Assembly (NCBI RefSeq): GCF_900497805.2
Contig: NW_020954608.1
Span: 12,257,888 to 12,321,887 of the forward strand
Direction: 5' to 3'
Length of the DNA stretch: 64,000 bases
Source: Vombatus ursinus
Lineage: Eukaryota > Chordata > Mammalia > Diprotodontia > Vombatidae
Part shown: one piece after another, positions 20,066 through 31,199 of the stretch
Layout: each line of letters opens with the position of its first letter
How positions within the stretch are numbered: position 1 is the stretch's first letter
Notes under the pieces: model-generated
Seen by the model: the letters and a program-made list of their open reading frames with translations, nothing else
Database searches by the model: none
What the model was told of the DNA's origin: nothing
Position numbers and translations under genes: made by a program

Positions 20066-20352
20066 TTTCTATTCTACTGTTATTCTATTCTATTCTATTC
20101 TATTCTATTCTGTTCTGTTCTGTTCTGTTCTGTTCTGTTCTGTTCTGTTCTGTTNNNNNNNNNNTTCTGTTCTGTTCTGTTCTGTTCTGTTCTGTTCTGT
20201 TCTGTTCTGTTCTATTCTATTCTATCCTATTCTATCCTGTCCTATCCTGCCCTATCCTGCCCTATCCTATCCTATCCTGTCCTATCCTATCCTGTCCTAT
20301 CCTGCCCTATCCCATCCTATCCTGTCTTATCCTATGCTATTTTATTCCATTC
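20066..20352. repeat. Pentanucleotide array (TTCTA/TTCTG/TCCTA) with assembly gap
   Basis: The order is a TTCTA block, a TTCTG block, ten Ns (20155-20164), a TTCTG block, a short TTCTA block, and a long TCCTA/TCCTG/CCCTA block. The 135-codon frame across it is an artefact of a period that is not a multiple of three. True length is unknown because of the gap. Confidence 0.97.
20155..20164. other. Assembly gap (10 N)
   Basis: Ten undetermined bases in the centre of the TTCTG block. The count is probably a placeholder. Confidence 0.98.
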
Positions 20353-20355
20353 TAT

Positions 20356-20510
20356 TTGAGTCAGAGCCAAGTGAAAATCCTGGCTCAGCTAACTACTTAC
20401 TACCTGTGTGATTGGGCAAGATAGGTGACCTCTCTAGGGCTCAGTTTTCCCATTTATAAGATAAAGGGGATAGACTAGATGATCTTTAAGGCTCCCTTTC
20501 TGGGGGCTAG
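20356..20510 (+). mobile_element. MIR3-like SINE, head replaced by array
   Basis: 'gagtcagagccaagtgaaaa', 'gggctcagttttcccattta', 'gatagactagatgatcttta', 'aaggctccctttct'. The pentanucleotide array lies where the SINE head should be. Confidence 0.75.
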
Positions 20511-20514
20511 GAAT

Positions 20515-21440
20515 AAAGAACCACAATTGACATACGCCTCACCAGTTTTATTGTGAAGAGAGGTAAACTGGATTTCATTTGCTTGAATGAGAAGAAGCAA
20601 ATTGTTTAGACTGTGTCTAGGGTTTCTAAACTGTTATGCAACATTCCTAAGTGTTCTTTCACTTCAAAAAAGGAGGGGTAGGGATATACAGGAAATATGG
20701 TCCTGTGAGATTGTATCTGATCTAAACCCTGTTTGTAACTAAAATTTCAGCTTTTCAAATGCCAGCAGTGACAGTAAGAGCAGTGTACCCTGCCTAGTTG
20801 ATAACTGGACTGACATTTAGAGTAGATGATAGAACACTCTCTGATACTCTGGTGTCTTCTCTGTACAGAAGTGCTGGAAGGACATGGATCGTTGGATTAT
20901 GCCATGAGTTTCTTTTTCTTATATCTTAATAAGTCTGAGTTAAATCTCTAGTAGCCCCATTTTTACACATGAGGCATTGTAGACCTTGGAGAGCCTAAGA
21001 TTAGCAATCATGGGGAATTTCCTGGCAATCAAAGCTAAATGTAGTAGCAAAAGTAGCAAAATTTTATTAAAATGATAGAAAAGCTAAGTGAAAGGGAACC
21101 TGTGCTTCTAAAAGCAAGGAAGGCCCTGATAATGTTCTTGTAGTACTTGTAGAGCTGGCCAGCATCACGGGTTTGATCTGGCTGGAAGCCGCACTGAACT
21201 AGACCAAAGCAATACTTAAAAAAAAAAAATTAGAAATTGAGTTCTTTGTCTGGGAACTACCTCAGTAATTGGATTTTGCACAACGGGTGTCACCTAATCA
21301 ATGGTTTTTAGCACTTGGATGTTTTTCTCATTGTCCTTGTCAGTCAGATAAGTTCTCTTTCTGTGTGCTCTCCTCCCCCAGGGTAATGATAACTTGTGGG
21401 AGAGTATGCCCCATGTTTTCATGAGGGAATTTTTATTGTT
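20515..21440. other. No identifiable feature
   Basis: About 900 bp without recognised repeats. An A-rich run sits at 21219-21231. No coding evidence. Confidence 0.5.
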
Positions 21441-21454
21441 ACTTTAATTGCTAT

Positions 21455-21720
21455 GATAGTTAGGTGGTACAGCAGACAGAGAACTGGGCCTGTAGTCATG
21501 AAGATTCATCTTCCTGAGTCCAAATCTGGCCTCAGACACTATCTGTGTGACTCTGGGCAAGTCACTTCACCCCGTTTGCTTCAGTTTCTTCATCTATAAA
21601 ACGAACTGGAGAAGGAAATGGCAAACCCCTCCAATATCTTTGCCAAGAAAACCCCAAATAGGCTCATGAAGAGTAAGACAGCACACAACAACAAAGAACA
21701 ACAACAACAACAACAACAAC
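21455..21720 (+). mobile_element. MAR1-type SINE with long (CAA)n tail
   Basis: Complete, from 'gttaggtggtacagcagaca' to an extended tail of about eight ACA units. The long tail suggests tail expansion or a comparatively young insertion. Confidence 0.93.
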
Positions 21721-21961
21721 GTCTGTCTTTTGTTTCAAACAAAGAGTGCTTCGGCTTTCTGGTGAAAATTAACCTATTGGTTAGAGCTGGTGGGTTATGG
21801 TTACAACTGAGGGCTGACCCACAGAATGCCTTGATTCGGGAATAGCTTTTCTTGGGGCTTACTTGTTAGAGTGGTTCCCCAGGTGTTACACATTGAGGCC
21901 AAAAGGAAAAAAAGCTAATGTTATCCCAGGCTAAATTAACTGAATTTAGTATCTAGAATGA

Positions 21962-22262
21962 GGCAGGTAGGTAACAACAGATAAAGCGTCAGGCCTGGAG
22001 TCAGGAAGACTTGAGTTCAGCTCCGGCCTTAGACACTTACTTATTAGCTGTGTGACACCGGACAGGTCACAACCTCTGTTTGCCCCAATATTCTCATATA
22101 TAAAAACGAGAATAATAATAACACTGACCTCCCAGGATTGTTGTGAGGACAAAATGAGATAATAATTGCAAAGCACTTAGCATGGTGCCTGGCACATAGT
22201 AAGCACAACATAAACACTAGCTATTATTATTATTATTATTATTATCATTATTATTACTATTA
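21962..22262 (+). mobile_element. THER1-like SINE with L2-type tail
   Basis: Head 'aggcaggtaggtaacaacag', body 'cctggagtcaggaagacttg', core 'gattgttgtgaggacaaaat', tail 'gcatggtgcctggcacatag', then (ATT)n. It shows the whole head-core-L2 tail architecture. Confidence 0.85.
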
Positions 22263-22265
22263 TAA
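22222..22265. repeat. (ATT)n microsatellite
   Basis: Grows from the 3' tail of the preceding SINE. Confidence 0.93.
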
Positions 22266-22274
22266 AGATGGAGG

Positions 22275-22690
22275 TAAGGTAGGCCAGGTCACTTTCAGAG
22301 TACTGTGTTCCATCCTGGTCATCACATTTTAGGAAATGCATTAACAAAATTGATCATATTTAGAAGAGGGAGATAAGTATGGGGAGAAGCCTGAAGAATG
22401 TTCCAGACACAGACCGTTTGAGGTAATTAGGCACGTTAAGCCAGGAGAAGATGCTATCTTCAAGCATATGTAGGATTGTCGTATAGGAAAGAGATTAGCT
22501 TTGTTCTGCTTATCCTCAAAGGGCAAACCTACAGGCAAAAGGTAGAAGTTGTAAAGAGGCATCTTCAAGCGGAGTCAGCATAGCTACTTCTTGGTTATGC
22601 TGTAGAAAGGATTTTTAATTAGGTAAAGGACTAGGTAGGACTAAATGAACTCAGAGACTCCTTTCAGCTCTTAGACTCTGTGATTCAAAT
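22275..22690 (+). mobile_element. CR1-clade (L3-type) LINE 3' end
   Basis: 'ggccaggtcactttcagagt', 'ggagaagatgctatcttcaa', 'agattagctttgttctgctt', 'aggtagaagttgtaaagagg', ending 'tcctttcagctcttagactc'. Gene-like order but no open frame. Confidence 0.7.
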
Positions 22691-22699
22691 TCGGTATTT

Positions 22700-23200
22700 A
22701 TTTTGAATTTTGCTCTGAGTAATCAATGATCTGATTGCACACAGACAGCTTAGTCCCCTGTTGGTAACCAGTTACATCCTCTCCATTAAGATACGGCCAA
22801 TTTCATTTTTTATGTTGTGGCAAAATAAACTTACCATACCCAGAGTTTTTTTTTCAGCACTATTTTTCAAGAAACCATTCCTAATGTATAGATTAATTCC
22901 TTGGTTCTGAGTCTATTTCTACTTCCAAGTCATTGACTAACTTTATTTTAATTTAATCTGGTGTTCTACATAGCGTTTTTCTATTTTGTCACAAATATTG
23001 GCATATAATTTACAATTATCTTCTTGGTATTCTGTTTGCTCATGCTAATTTTGAACATTCCAAGAAAAAAGCCATGAGATGGTGCTTTTCATTTGCCTTT
23101 GGCGAGTGATGAAGCCAACTCAGCCAGTCCCTTTGTCTCTGAGGAAAACTTGTGGCCCGATCTTCAGATTAGCGATGACTTCTTTATTTCTCCAGATTCC
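22700..23200. other. No identifiable feature
   Basis: Repeat-poor AT-rich block. Nothing recognised. Confidence 0.45.
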
Positions 23201-23204
23201 ATTT

Positions 23205-23332
23205 ACAACAAGAGCATAGATACTCACATACTTTTAAAGCACCTATCCTGTGTAGAGTGCAATGCTAGGCTTTGGGGAAGATATAAAGCTTAGGTAAGAC
23301 ATAATCCCTGCTCTCATAGATCTTACAGCATT
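23205..23332 (-). mobile_element. L2 LINE 3' terminus
   Basis: 'aaagcacctatcctgtgtag', 'aatgctaggctttggggaag', 'aatccctgctctcatagatc'. Confidence 0.75.
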
Positions 23333-23339
23333 GGCTATG

Positions 23340-24380
23340 GTTCAGTTCCTCCAGTAATATGGCAACTTGTCAGGCAATAGGTGGGTAGGGAGTAGGGAGT
23401 CTCCCAAAACTGGGGGCTGTTTTGTATTTTTAACCACTTCATGAGTTGCTGTGTCTGGTGACCAACTTTCTGAAGATAAGCTTCTTTGTCTTTAGCTAAA
23501 CTTATCCATAGACCACAAATGCAGGAACATCTGTAGCCAGGAACATAAAAACTTTTCAGAGCTTGGATTCTACTAACTTAGTTCTTGAGAACTCATGGTC
23601 ACCTTTACATCATAGTGTGGTACTTAAAGAAGGACTTTGGGGGAGGTCTATGACTAATAAAGCAATAAATTCAACTTTGTTTGCTGTGCCCTAACCACCA
23701 TTACACCCCGGAAAAGTATACTTAGTGACTAATGACTTGGGTTATAAACATTAGCCAGCAAATTTCCCTCTAATTATGTGTACATTTAATTAGAATAATC
23801 ATAATTTGCACATGTCCGTTTAATAATCTGCTTTAGTGCTTAATGTTATGCATTAAAAGCATGCTTGGAGAGGCTTATCATTGAAACATTTTTCTTACAG
23901 AGACTTAAAAAATCTTTGCTCCCAATGGAAACTTAAGCAGCTCGCAAGCCAAGAGCTAAGGCCTACTTTTTCCATGTAGTCTCATTTCTAGTGGTTATTT
24001 CACAAAAGTCAATAAAAGCCGCTATTTCATAGCTTTGGGGGAGTTTGCTGACCTGCAGCAAGCTATTTTATTTTCACTTACAATGATGGGGTGTTAGAAC
24101 CCAGTTCTGACTTTCCTCACTGAACAAAATTTGGAGAACCTGAGCATTCAGTGAGCTCTGTCTACACTGATGTTAAGGAATGCCATAAAATGCATGACCA
24201 TAAAGAGCCAGCTCCTTGGCAGGAGTTCCTACTGGAGTAGTTATCCTCATGCTTTTATATGTGTCTTCTAGTTTATGACTGTAAAGTTTAAAATAGGATG
24301 GTAAAGGGCAGCAGACCATGGATGTCCACTTTCAGAAAATCTGATAGACAAACATCTGACTTTCACAGGATCAACAGGAA
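23340..24380. other. Repeat-poor block with homeodomain-type motifs
   Basis: Unique-looking. 23771-23856 packs TAATTA (23771-23776), TTAATTAG (23786-23793) and TTATGCATTAA (23846-23856), all homeodomain/POU-type sites. No gene. Confidence 0.4.
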
Positions 24381-24389
24381 CATATTTAG

Positions 24390-24470
24390 AGTCAGAAGTG
24401 AGCTTAGAGGTGATTGAAGCCAACCTTTTACAGAGGAAGAAAGTGAGGCCCCTTTATAACAGAGATAAAT
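24390..24470 (-). mobile_element. MIR3-like SINE fragment
   Basis: 'gtgagcttagaggtgattga' and 'ccttttacagaggaagaaag' form a short reversed tail-plus-body piece. Confidence 0.45.
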
Positions 24471-24789
24471 AGAAGATGTACTGCATGTTGATCAGGGATG
24501 GGCCAGTTATCTCTGGAAGATTTCCCTGGGGTCTTCAAGGACATAGCCTGACAGCACTGAGTTCAGAGCTGGTTCACTACCCAGGGGAAAGAATCAGAAA
24601 GTAATGGTGAGTCAAGACAGGGTTCTGGTAAGGCAAGTTTAAGAATAATCACTTGGAAATTTGAGCCAGGATATAAAGCATATAAGCCAGAGACAAGAAT
24701 GGAACATACAGATGAGAACTTGCAATGACTGGTATGAATGTAAAAGCATTAGAGGAAAGCTTAATAAATGAATGCCTGTTGACTGACTG

Positions 24790-24945
24790 ACTGCAAGTAT
24801 AAGGACTACCCACTCTCCCCTTTGAAGATGAAAAAACTGAGGCTGAGAAGTTGAGTGATTTGTCCAATGATTCACAGCCACTTAGAATTAGGACCTGAAC
24901 CCAGATCTTTTGACTCCAAGCCCCAAGCCTTTCCGTTCTATTATA
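24790..24945 (-). mobile_element. MIR-type SINE
   Basis: 'gatgaaaaaactgaggctga', 'cagccacttagaattaggac', 'gacctgaacccagatctttt'. A plus-strand L2-like terminus (24760-24790, 'taataaatgaatgcctgttg') lies just upstream. Confidence 0.65.
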
Positions 24946-24949
24946 ATTG

Positions 24950-27170
24950 CATAGGTGGGAGGAAGAAAACAACTGTTTCAAAACAATGGAGTTTACTTTT
25001 CACTTGGAAATTCTCTGATTTATGTTTATTGGTTTAAGTAGCCTAAGGTGGGGAGATTTAAAAGAGAAAAACAAATTTTAATTGCTTTTGTGAGACTTTT
25101 TGCAATCTGTGATTTAACTGGAGTGGATACTTCCTTCACCAAAGAAAAGCGTAACTCCTCCATGCCTTTTCATCCTTTGTATCCTGTGGTTCACGTTGAT
25201 GCCCCTGCGCTACTGGAAATGCCCACTTGTTCCCTCTCATTCTTGACATGTGGGCAGCTCACAACTTTTTCTAGCCATACATATCCTGGATGATAGTTTT
25301 GAATCTACATGTTGTATGCAAGTTGCTGCTAGTGAAACACTGCAACCTGTTTAAACCAACCGGGTGTCTTTCCATTAACCTTAAAGCATTTGTAGTTTTA
25401 ATCATTTTGTAATCATTGTGTTCTGTGTTTTTACAGCTATATAGCATCACTTAGAGAATAATGATTTTAAAGCAATTATCTTTTCCATTGTTAGGCAGTC
25501 TGGGAACTAAGTATCTTCCTAAACACAGTGCAGCCCAATCTCCTTCTACCACTCAATTTCAGACCCAGCTCATTATTCACGTGTAGCATTTCTCTAAGAC
25601 TAACTCAAATGGCTGCCCACCCATGTCCATGTCCTAATCTTGGCAATATGTGGTTTTCATCCACTTTAGTTTCCAAATGTGGATGTTAGATCGATCTCCT
25701 TGTTCATTGTGATGTCATGAAGGGGTAATTGGTGCAAAAGTCATCCGAAAATATGAATACGTAGAAAACCTCCTAATCAATAAATAAACCCAATTATCTT
25801 GAGAGTGTCAATGGATAAAACTAAGGATGATGAACAGAAAAGTGAAACAGATCTGCTCAACAACACTACATTTGGACACTACTAACTTTGTTCCTGATGG
25901 TTTTTGTAAGTGTTAGGGGCTCTTGAGAAATGAAAGTAGGAAGAACAGCTGAACCCTTAGTACACAGAGAAGAAATTCAAATTGTAGGTGATGTAACTTT
26001 AAAAGCTCCTCAAAGAATTAAAATTTAATTAAATACAGATTTTACATCCTTGGTTAAGACTGTTTAATATTTATGGGAAAGCTTTTGTGTCTGTTTGAAT
26101 ACATATCTGTTTCTATTTTCCAGGTGCATGAGTCACAATATTTAGCTTAAAGTAAAATTTAGTTAATTTACAATAAAATACATGCCAAATGACATTTTTT
26201 TATAAATGATCTTTTGGAGGGATGTGTTCAGCAAGCACTGGAGGCTTTTTCAATCATGAGACCCATCCATCCACATCAGCTATTCAATATTTGCTATAGA
26301 ACAAGGGCTATTTTTTTCATTGCTCCTATTTCAAACTCTAATGTTATTTATTAAGAACTATATTGTGTGGATTACCACTTACACATGGTCCATTTTTGTC
26401 CTTATTTCTTTTTCTCTTAAAAAGAAAAAGAACAATAAGGAGAATGGAGAGTAAGATATTGAAAAGCTTGACAGCTGGGCAAATAATGCCTTTTGAATCA
26501 AACTGAAACATGTCTCAAAAAGAGCTAGACAAATCTACCACAAGGACAAGAACAAGATAAAAATTATCTCTCAAAATAGACATGGTACAGACACTAGCCT
26601 TTTTAGGAGATAACTCACAACAATAGACTCAGAAATTAGTTGGGTTCTTCTCTAGTTTAAAGTGATCTAGATTCTAGAATGAGCTAGATTTCCACATGTC
26701 AAGCCACATGGATGATTTAGGTAATTACTTGTGTAGTATAGGTAGGAAAAAAAATCCCTCCAAACCTTGGATAGTTGTACTTTCACCTCTAGAGGAATGA
26801 GATATAGTAGAGGACAATTAATATTCAATATGAGATAAGTGGAGGAGGGGGAGATAGTAAGGGTCCCTGTCCAGAGAAGAGAAGCTTAGGGTGATGGATG
26901 CACCCAATGGAGAAGGGGGCAATGGAAAGGCCGAACACAAACCTTACACATCTAGCAATTTTTTCTCAGTTCAGTAATGTTAAGGGCAAAAGCTGCTATT
27001 ACTGCCTGATGGTTATTTCTATTTTTCACTACACCTAGAAGGACAGGGGCAGCAGCAGTGGTTGATTAGACAGAATGGTGCACTGAACTTGTCTTGCTGA
27101 AGCAAACTCAGTAACAGCTACTATGGTGGCCAGATGCTTTCAAACGGTTTTCCAATGGTGGAGTGAATTG
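24950..27170. other. Repeat-poor 2.2-kb block
   Basis: No transposable element recognised. 25395-25420 holds two TAATCAT sites 11 bp apart (25399-25405 and 25410-25416). The open frame at 25048-25293 (81 codons) has no motif. No splice-supported exon. Confidence 0.45.
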
Positions 27171-27177
27171 TGCAAAT

Positions 27178-27545
27178 TAGTTCAATTCAATACACATTTA
27201 TTAAATGCCTAATAAGTGGTAGACAGACAAGATGTAGATTCCAATTTTATGAAGCTTACAGTCTAATGGGAGAAAATTACCTATACTCAAAGAATTATGA
27301 AACAAAGAAAGTATCGAGTACAAAGGAGAGATGCAGGCAAATTGTCTTGAGAAATTTCAGGAGTTGAGCGCTTTAGCCTGGCTAGTGGTGGTATTAGGGA
27401 AAACTTAATGGAACACTTTGGTTGAGTCTTGTAGGAAATGAGGGACTTCAGAAGATGGAAACAAAAGGGAGTTCATTGTAGGTATGGGAACAAGAAGAAG
27501 CAAAGGCATAGAGATGGGAGGGGACAGGGTTAGAAAAAGCAACCA
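27178..27545 (-). mobile_element. L2 LINE 3' end
   Basis: 'aatacacatttattaaatgc', 'tatgaagcttacagtctaat', 'gggaaaacttaatggaacac', 'tatgggaacaagaagaagca'. Confidence 0.8.
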
Positions 27546-27694
27546 GGCATTCTAGTTTGTCTAGAATGTAGAACACACAAAAGATAAAGCTAGGGAAGCA
27601 CAATCATAGAATCACAGATCTAGAAAGGGAAAGAATTTCAAAGGAAATCTAGTCCATTCCCTTCATTCTACAAATTAAGAATTGAAGGGCTCAG

Positions 27695-27887
27695 AAGGCT
27701 AAGTGGCAGCATGGTGAAGTTAGAATTGGGAAGTCCTGAGTTTGAATCCTGTCTCAGAAACTTACTCTGTGAACCTTGGAAGTTAACCCTACTTACCATC
27801 ATTTTCCTCATCTGTAAAATGGAGATAATAATAGCATTTATCTCACAGGGTTGTAATGAGGATTAAATTAGATACTATATGTAAATC
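27695..27887 (+). mobile_element. MIR/THER1-type SINE
   Basis: 'taagtggcagcatggtgaag', 'gtcctgagtttgaatcctgt', 'ctcatctgtaaaatggagat', 'cagggttgtaatgaggatta'. Confidence 0.8.
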
Positions 27888-27962
27888 AGGCCACATTTGA
27901 ACTCAGATCTTCTTGAGTCCAGGCCCAGTGCTCTGTGCACTATGACACCACCTAGCAGCTCT
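27888..27962 (-). mobile_element. MAR1/SINE1 5' fragment
   Basis: Reversed head only: 'ccacatttgaactcagatct', 'ccaggcccagtgctctgtgc', 'accacctagcagctc'. Confidence 0.7.
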
Positions 27963-28231
27963 TTTAATAAACTACTACCTTCCAATGTAATACATACAAT
28001 TCACTTTTGGACAACTCTTGTTTGGAAGTTTTTCCTGACCTCAAGCCTAAATCTGCCCTATTTCTTCTAGCTCTGCCATCTGGGACCAGACAGAACAAGG
28101 ATAAATTCCCTTCCACATGGTATTCCTTCAAGTTACTTGAAAACAACTATCATCTTGTCTCTGCTACTTGACTGCAGCGAGACCCTGGCCACATCATTTC
28201 ATTCCTCTAAGTTTTCATATCCATAGAATAA

Positions 28232-28375
28232 AGGGGTGCAGTATAGTAGAAAGAGCCCTGGATTTGTTGTCCTCCTAGGAGGACAACTCCTTGGGTTCAG
28301 ATCTCAGCTCTGCATTCAATAGACCTTGGACAAGCTTCCTCACCCCTCACATCCCTAATGTTTCTGCCCCATGAG
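28232..28375 (+). mobile_element. MIR-type SINE with internal duplication
   Basis: 'gtgcagtatagtagaaagag', 'ccttgggttcagatctcagc', 'gaccttggacaagcttcctc'. A small hairpin (28270-28290) formed by 'tcctcctaggagga' lies inside. Confidence 0.65.
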
Positions 28376-28379
28376 AAAA

Positions 28380-28670
28380 CATTCCTTGCTATAGCACTGC
28401 CACGAGTGAGTGGGCAAGTGAGGAAGTGAAGGCAGAGATCACAAGTCTAGCAGTGAAGGGAGGAGAAAGGGTGATAGTTTGGAGCAGGGAGTAGAGTAAG
28501 GTTCCAATTCTTTTTTAGCCTAGGGAAGACCTAAAAATTTTATAGGCCAAAGGAGTAGAGAGGGAGAGATTAAATATTCATTAAAAAGAAGGAATGATTG
28601 ATGGAACAATAGCACAGAGTAAATCTGAGGGGTTGAGATGGAGGATATAAGTGGAGAGGTTAGCTTTGGG
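28380..28670. other. Purine-rich stretch, possible decayed LINE
   Basis: 'ataggccaaaggagtagaga' and 'aatgattgatggaacaatag' recall an ancient reversed LINE segment, but I could not place it. Confidence 0.3.
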
Positions 28671-28671
28671 G

Positions 28672-28765
28672 GGAAGGAAACAAACATTTTTTAAGTTCTT
28701 GTTATGTGCCAGGCACTCTGCTAAGCTCTTTACAAATACTATCTCATTTGATCCATTGATAAATG
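28672..28765 (-). mobile_element. THER1/MIR SINE, L2-type tail only
   Basis: 'gttatgtgccaggcactctg' and 'ctaagctctttacaaatact' followed by 'atctcatttgatcc'. Confidence 0.65.
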
Positions 28766-29054
28766 GACAAATATGAGCACTTTCTTCTTTAGAGCCTAGA
28801 ATTTTCCCAAACTTATTGTTCCCTAAGTGATTTCCCTTAAAGGGTAGACATTAATCCATTTCATATCATCTCCATCCTGCTAACCAGCAAGCTCACCCAG
28901 TCCCCTGCCCTGCACCTGTAATACATGCACTAGATTTTCCCCCCTGCTTTAGCAACTTCCATCACTATGATGTGAATGGTGTAGGGAAGGATGCCCATGT
29001 GATTGAACTGTAGGAGTCATGGCTATAGAGTAATGCCCAATAGCTCAAATAACA

Positions 29055-29340
29055 GTTCATAGAGGTAGAGCTAGAAGAGACCTCAGAGGGTACTGATTAA
29101 AACCCCTCCTTTTACAGACAGGGAAACTGAGGCTCAGAGAGGTTAATTGATTTGCATAAGTTACACAGATAGTGACCAACTAACATGAATTCACTTTTAT
29201 AAAGGAATTTTACTAAGGAGAAAGAGCACAGGCAGAGGAACTCCTTCCCCCTCTTTAAACTGCCCCTACCCCCACCTGGAGGAATATAATCAGATTCACT
29301 GACTCCCGAGCCAGGGCTCTTCCCGCCGGACCACATTGCC
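29055..29340 (-). mobile_element. MIR3-like SINE with 120-bp interruption
   Basis: 'gacctcagagggtactgatt', 'cagacagggaaactgaggct', then an unassigned insert (about 29178-29300), then 'gactcccgagccagggctct' and the head 'ggaccacattgcc'. Confidence 0.7.
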
Positions 29341-29344
29341 TTTT

Positions 29345-29735
29345 TAGCATAGGGTGGGATCCAACAGAGACGAGAATCTTAGTAGCTCTGTAAGTCTGCC
29401 TCATGACAGTGAAATATTTGCCTAGTGATGAAGAGGAGAAGAGATCAGGTGATCAGCATTTTGACAACACTGAGAACTGAAAGACATACTATTCCGACTA
29501 CTGCCAATTCAGAGCGGAAGAGGTTCTATCAGTGGCTACAGTCTCCTGGTGTCACAGGCAATGCCAGGTAAAGAACTAGTTACTTTAGTTACTGAGGCTC
29601 TCTCATGGTCAAGGTCATTCCTGTAACAACCATTTACATAGCAGTTGTCTGGGGTCCAAAAGAAGGGTCAAGATGTTTCTGGGAAACAGTGCACTGGACT
29701 CTTCATTCCCAATCCCATGGCCCTAATTCAAGTCA
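29345..29735. other. No identifiable feature
   Basis: Nothing recognised. The open frame starting at 29605 runs on into the L2 copy. Confidence 0.5.
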
Positions 29736-29739
29736 TGAC

Positions 29740-30680
29740 TACTTCTCACCTGGATATTTAGGTAGCCTCCTACTTGGTCTCCTTGCCTCAAATCTGTATT
29801 CTTTCCAATTCACTTTTCATACCATTGCCAGATTAAGTTTCTTAAAGCATACGTTTGATTATGTCAGTCCCCTGTACAAAGACTTTCAATGGCTCCCTCT
29901 TGTCTGAAATGTAAAGATTAAACTCCCCAATATGACCTTGACTTAGAGTTCCAGCTTGATTTCCCACAAATCCCTCCACTCCTCCTCCCCGCACAAATAC
30001 TCTATACTCCATTCAAACTGAATTTTCACTTTCCTCAGACATGCTTTATCCTTTCCTGCCTCATTTCTTTCACTTATGTTATCCTCTCTCCATAGGATGT
30101 CCTTCTCTTTCATTTCCATCTGTCAAAATCCTTCAAGTTGTTCCTCTTTGAAGCCTTCCTTGAGTCCTGTGTCTGAACATTCTCTGTCTGTCTGTCTGTC
30201 TATCTCTCTCTGTCTCTATCTCTTTCTCTGTCTGTCTCTGTCTCTCCCTTTCTCTCCTCTCTCCTCTCCTCTGCTCTTCTCTCTGTCCCTGTCACTCTGT
30301 CTTTCTCTGTCTCTCTGTCTGTCTCTGTCTCTATCTCCTTTTCCATCTGTCTATCTATTGCATATCAGACCAAGATCTTACAAAGAATTCAGCAAAACCA
30401 GCTGCTCTTAAAGTGCATGAGTCTCCTGACCCTCCACATTGGCCTCTCTCTCTCCTTCTCCCACATTCTCTCACTCTCCTTGGAGAACTCATATTTGTTT
30501 GCTTACACCTCTCTTACAGCACTGGTCACATCTCATACTAAAGCTTTTTGTGTACTTGTCTTAAGTTGTACCCATCTGAACACTGGGTCTATCATGCTCA
30601 TCTTTGTATCTTTCATGGTGTCAGGCTCAGCCCTTTGTACCTCACAGTAGGTGCTCAATCAATATTTGTTTAATTGAATT
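29740..30680 (+). mobile_element. L2 LINE, ORF2 end and 3' UTR, split by microsatellite
   Basis: Longest L2 copy. The ORF2-proximal part has 'gtagcctcctacttggtctc', 'gattatgtcagtcccctgta' and 'tcaatggctccctctt'. The 3' UTR has 'tcaaaatccttcaagttgtt' and 'gaagccttccttgagtcc'. The terminus is 'acctcacagtaggtgctcaa'. Open frames at 29605-29907 and 30417-30650 are L2 shadows. Confidence 0.85.
30180..30360. repeat. (TCTG)n/(TCTC)n imperfect pyrimidine array
   Basis: 180 bp of almost pure pyrimidine on the plus strand, inside the L2 3' UTR. It encodes the spurious Ser/Leu-rich frame at 30076-30411. Confidence 0.95.
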
Positions 30681-30861
30681 TGGATTTTTTTTATGTGCCA
30701 GAAATTGATTCTATGGCAATGACTCAACTCTTTCAACTGGAATCCATAACACGCATATTTCTTTTTACAGTGCCTAGAGTTAAAAATAAGTTAAACAGGA
30801 TGTGTTTTAAGCATTTGTGCCAGAAAAGAGGTTGTTCAACATGGTCATTCACATAACATGT

Positions 30862-30970
30862 ACCAAGTCAATAAGCATTGATCAAGTGCCTTCTATGTAC
30901 CAGTCACTGTGTTAAATGGTGGGCATGCAAAAGAAAGGCAGAAAATTATCTTTGCCTTCACAATCTCACA
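30862..30970 (-). mobile_element. L2 LINE 3' terminus
   Basis: 'caataagcattgatcaagtg', 'ccttctatgtaccagtcact', 'tgccttcacaatctcacaa'. Confidence 0.75.
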
Positions 30971-31009
30971 AATACTAGAAAAAAATCAAGGCTACAGAAA
31001 GAGAAGTAT

Positions 31010-31195
31010 TAGTATGGTACAGTTGAAAGATCATTGGCTCTGAAGTCAGAGGTACAGGGTATAAATTCCACCTCTGACACTTACCACATGAGTGACCTTT
31101 GACAGGTCATATAACCCTTAGGGGCCTCAGTTTCCTCATCTGTAAAGTGAAAGTCTACAACAAAAATGACCTCTGAAGTCCCATCCATGTCTGGC
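31010..31195 (+). mobile_element. MIR3-like SINE
   Basis: 'agttgaaagatcattggctc', 'cacctctgacacttaccaca', 'ggcctcagtttcctcatctg', tail 'gacctctgaagtcccatcca'. Confidence 0.85.
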
Positions 31196-31199
31196 TGTA

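Larger units (their letters stand above)
27600..28165 (-). mobile_element. CR1-clade (L3-type) LINE 3' end, split
   Basis: Left piece 'aatcatagaatcacagatct' and 'aatctagtccattcccttca'. Right piece (27963-28165) 'ctgacctcaagcctaaatct', 'gggaccagacagaacaagga', 'gaaaacaactatcatcttg'. Two SINE pieces sit in the middle. Confidence 0.7.

Noticed and set aside
20017-20424. 135-codon plus-strand open frame
   Set aside because: It is the pentanucleotide array read through, including four unknown residues across the assembly gap. There is no domain and the composition is purely repetitive.
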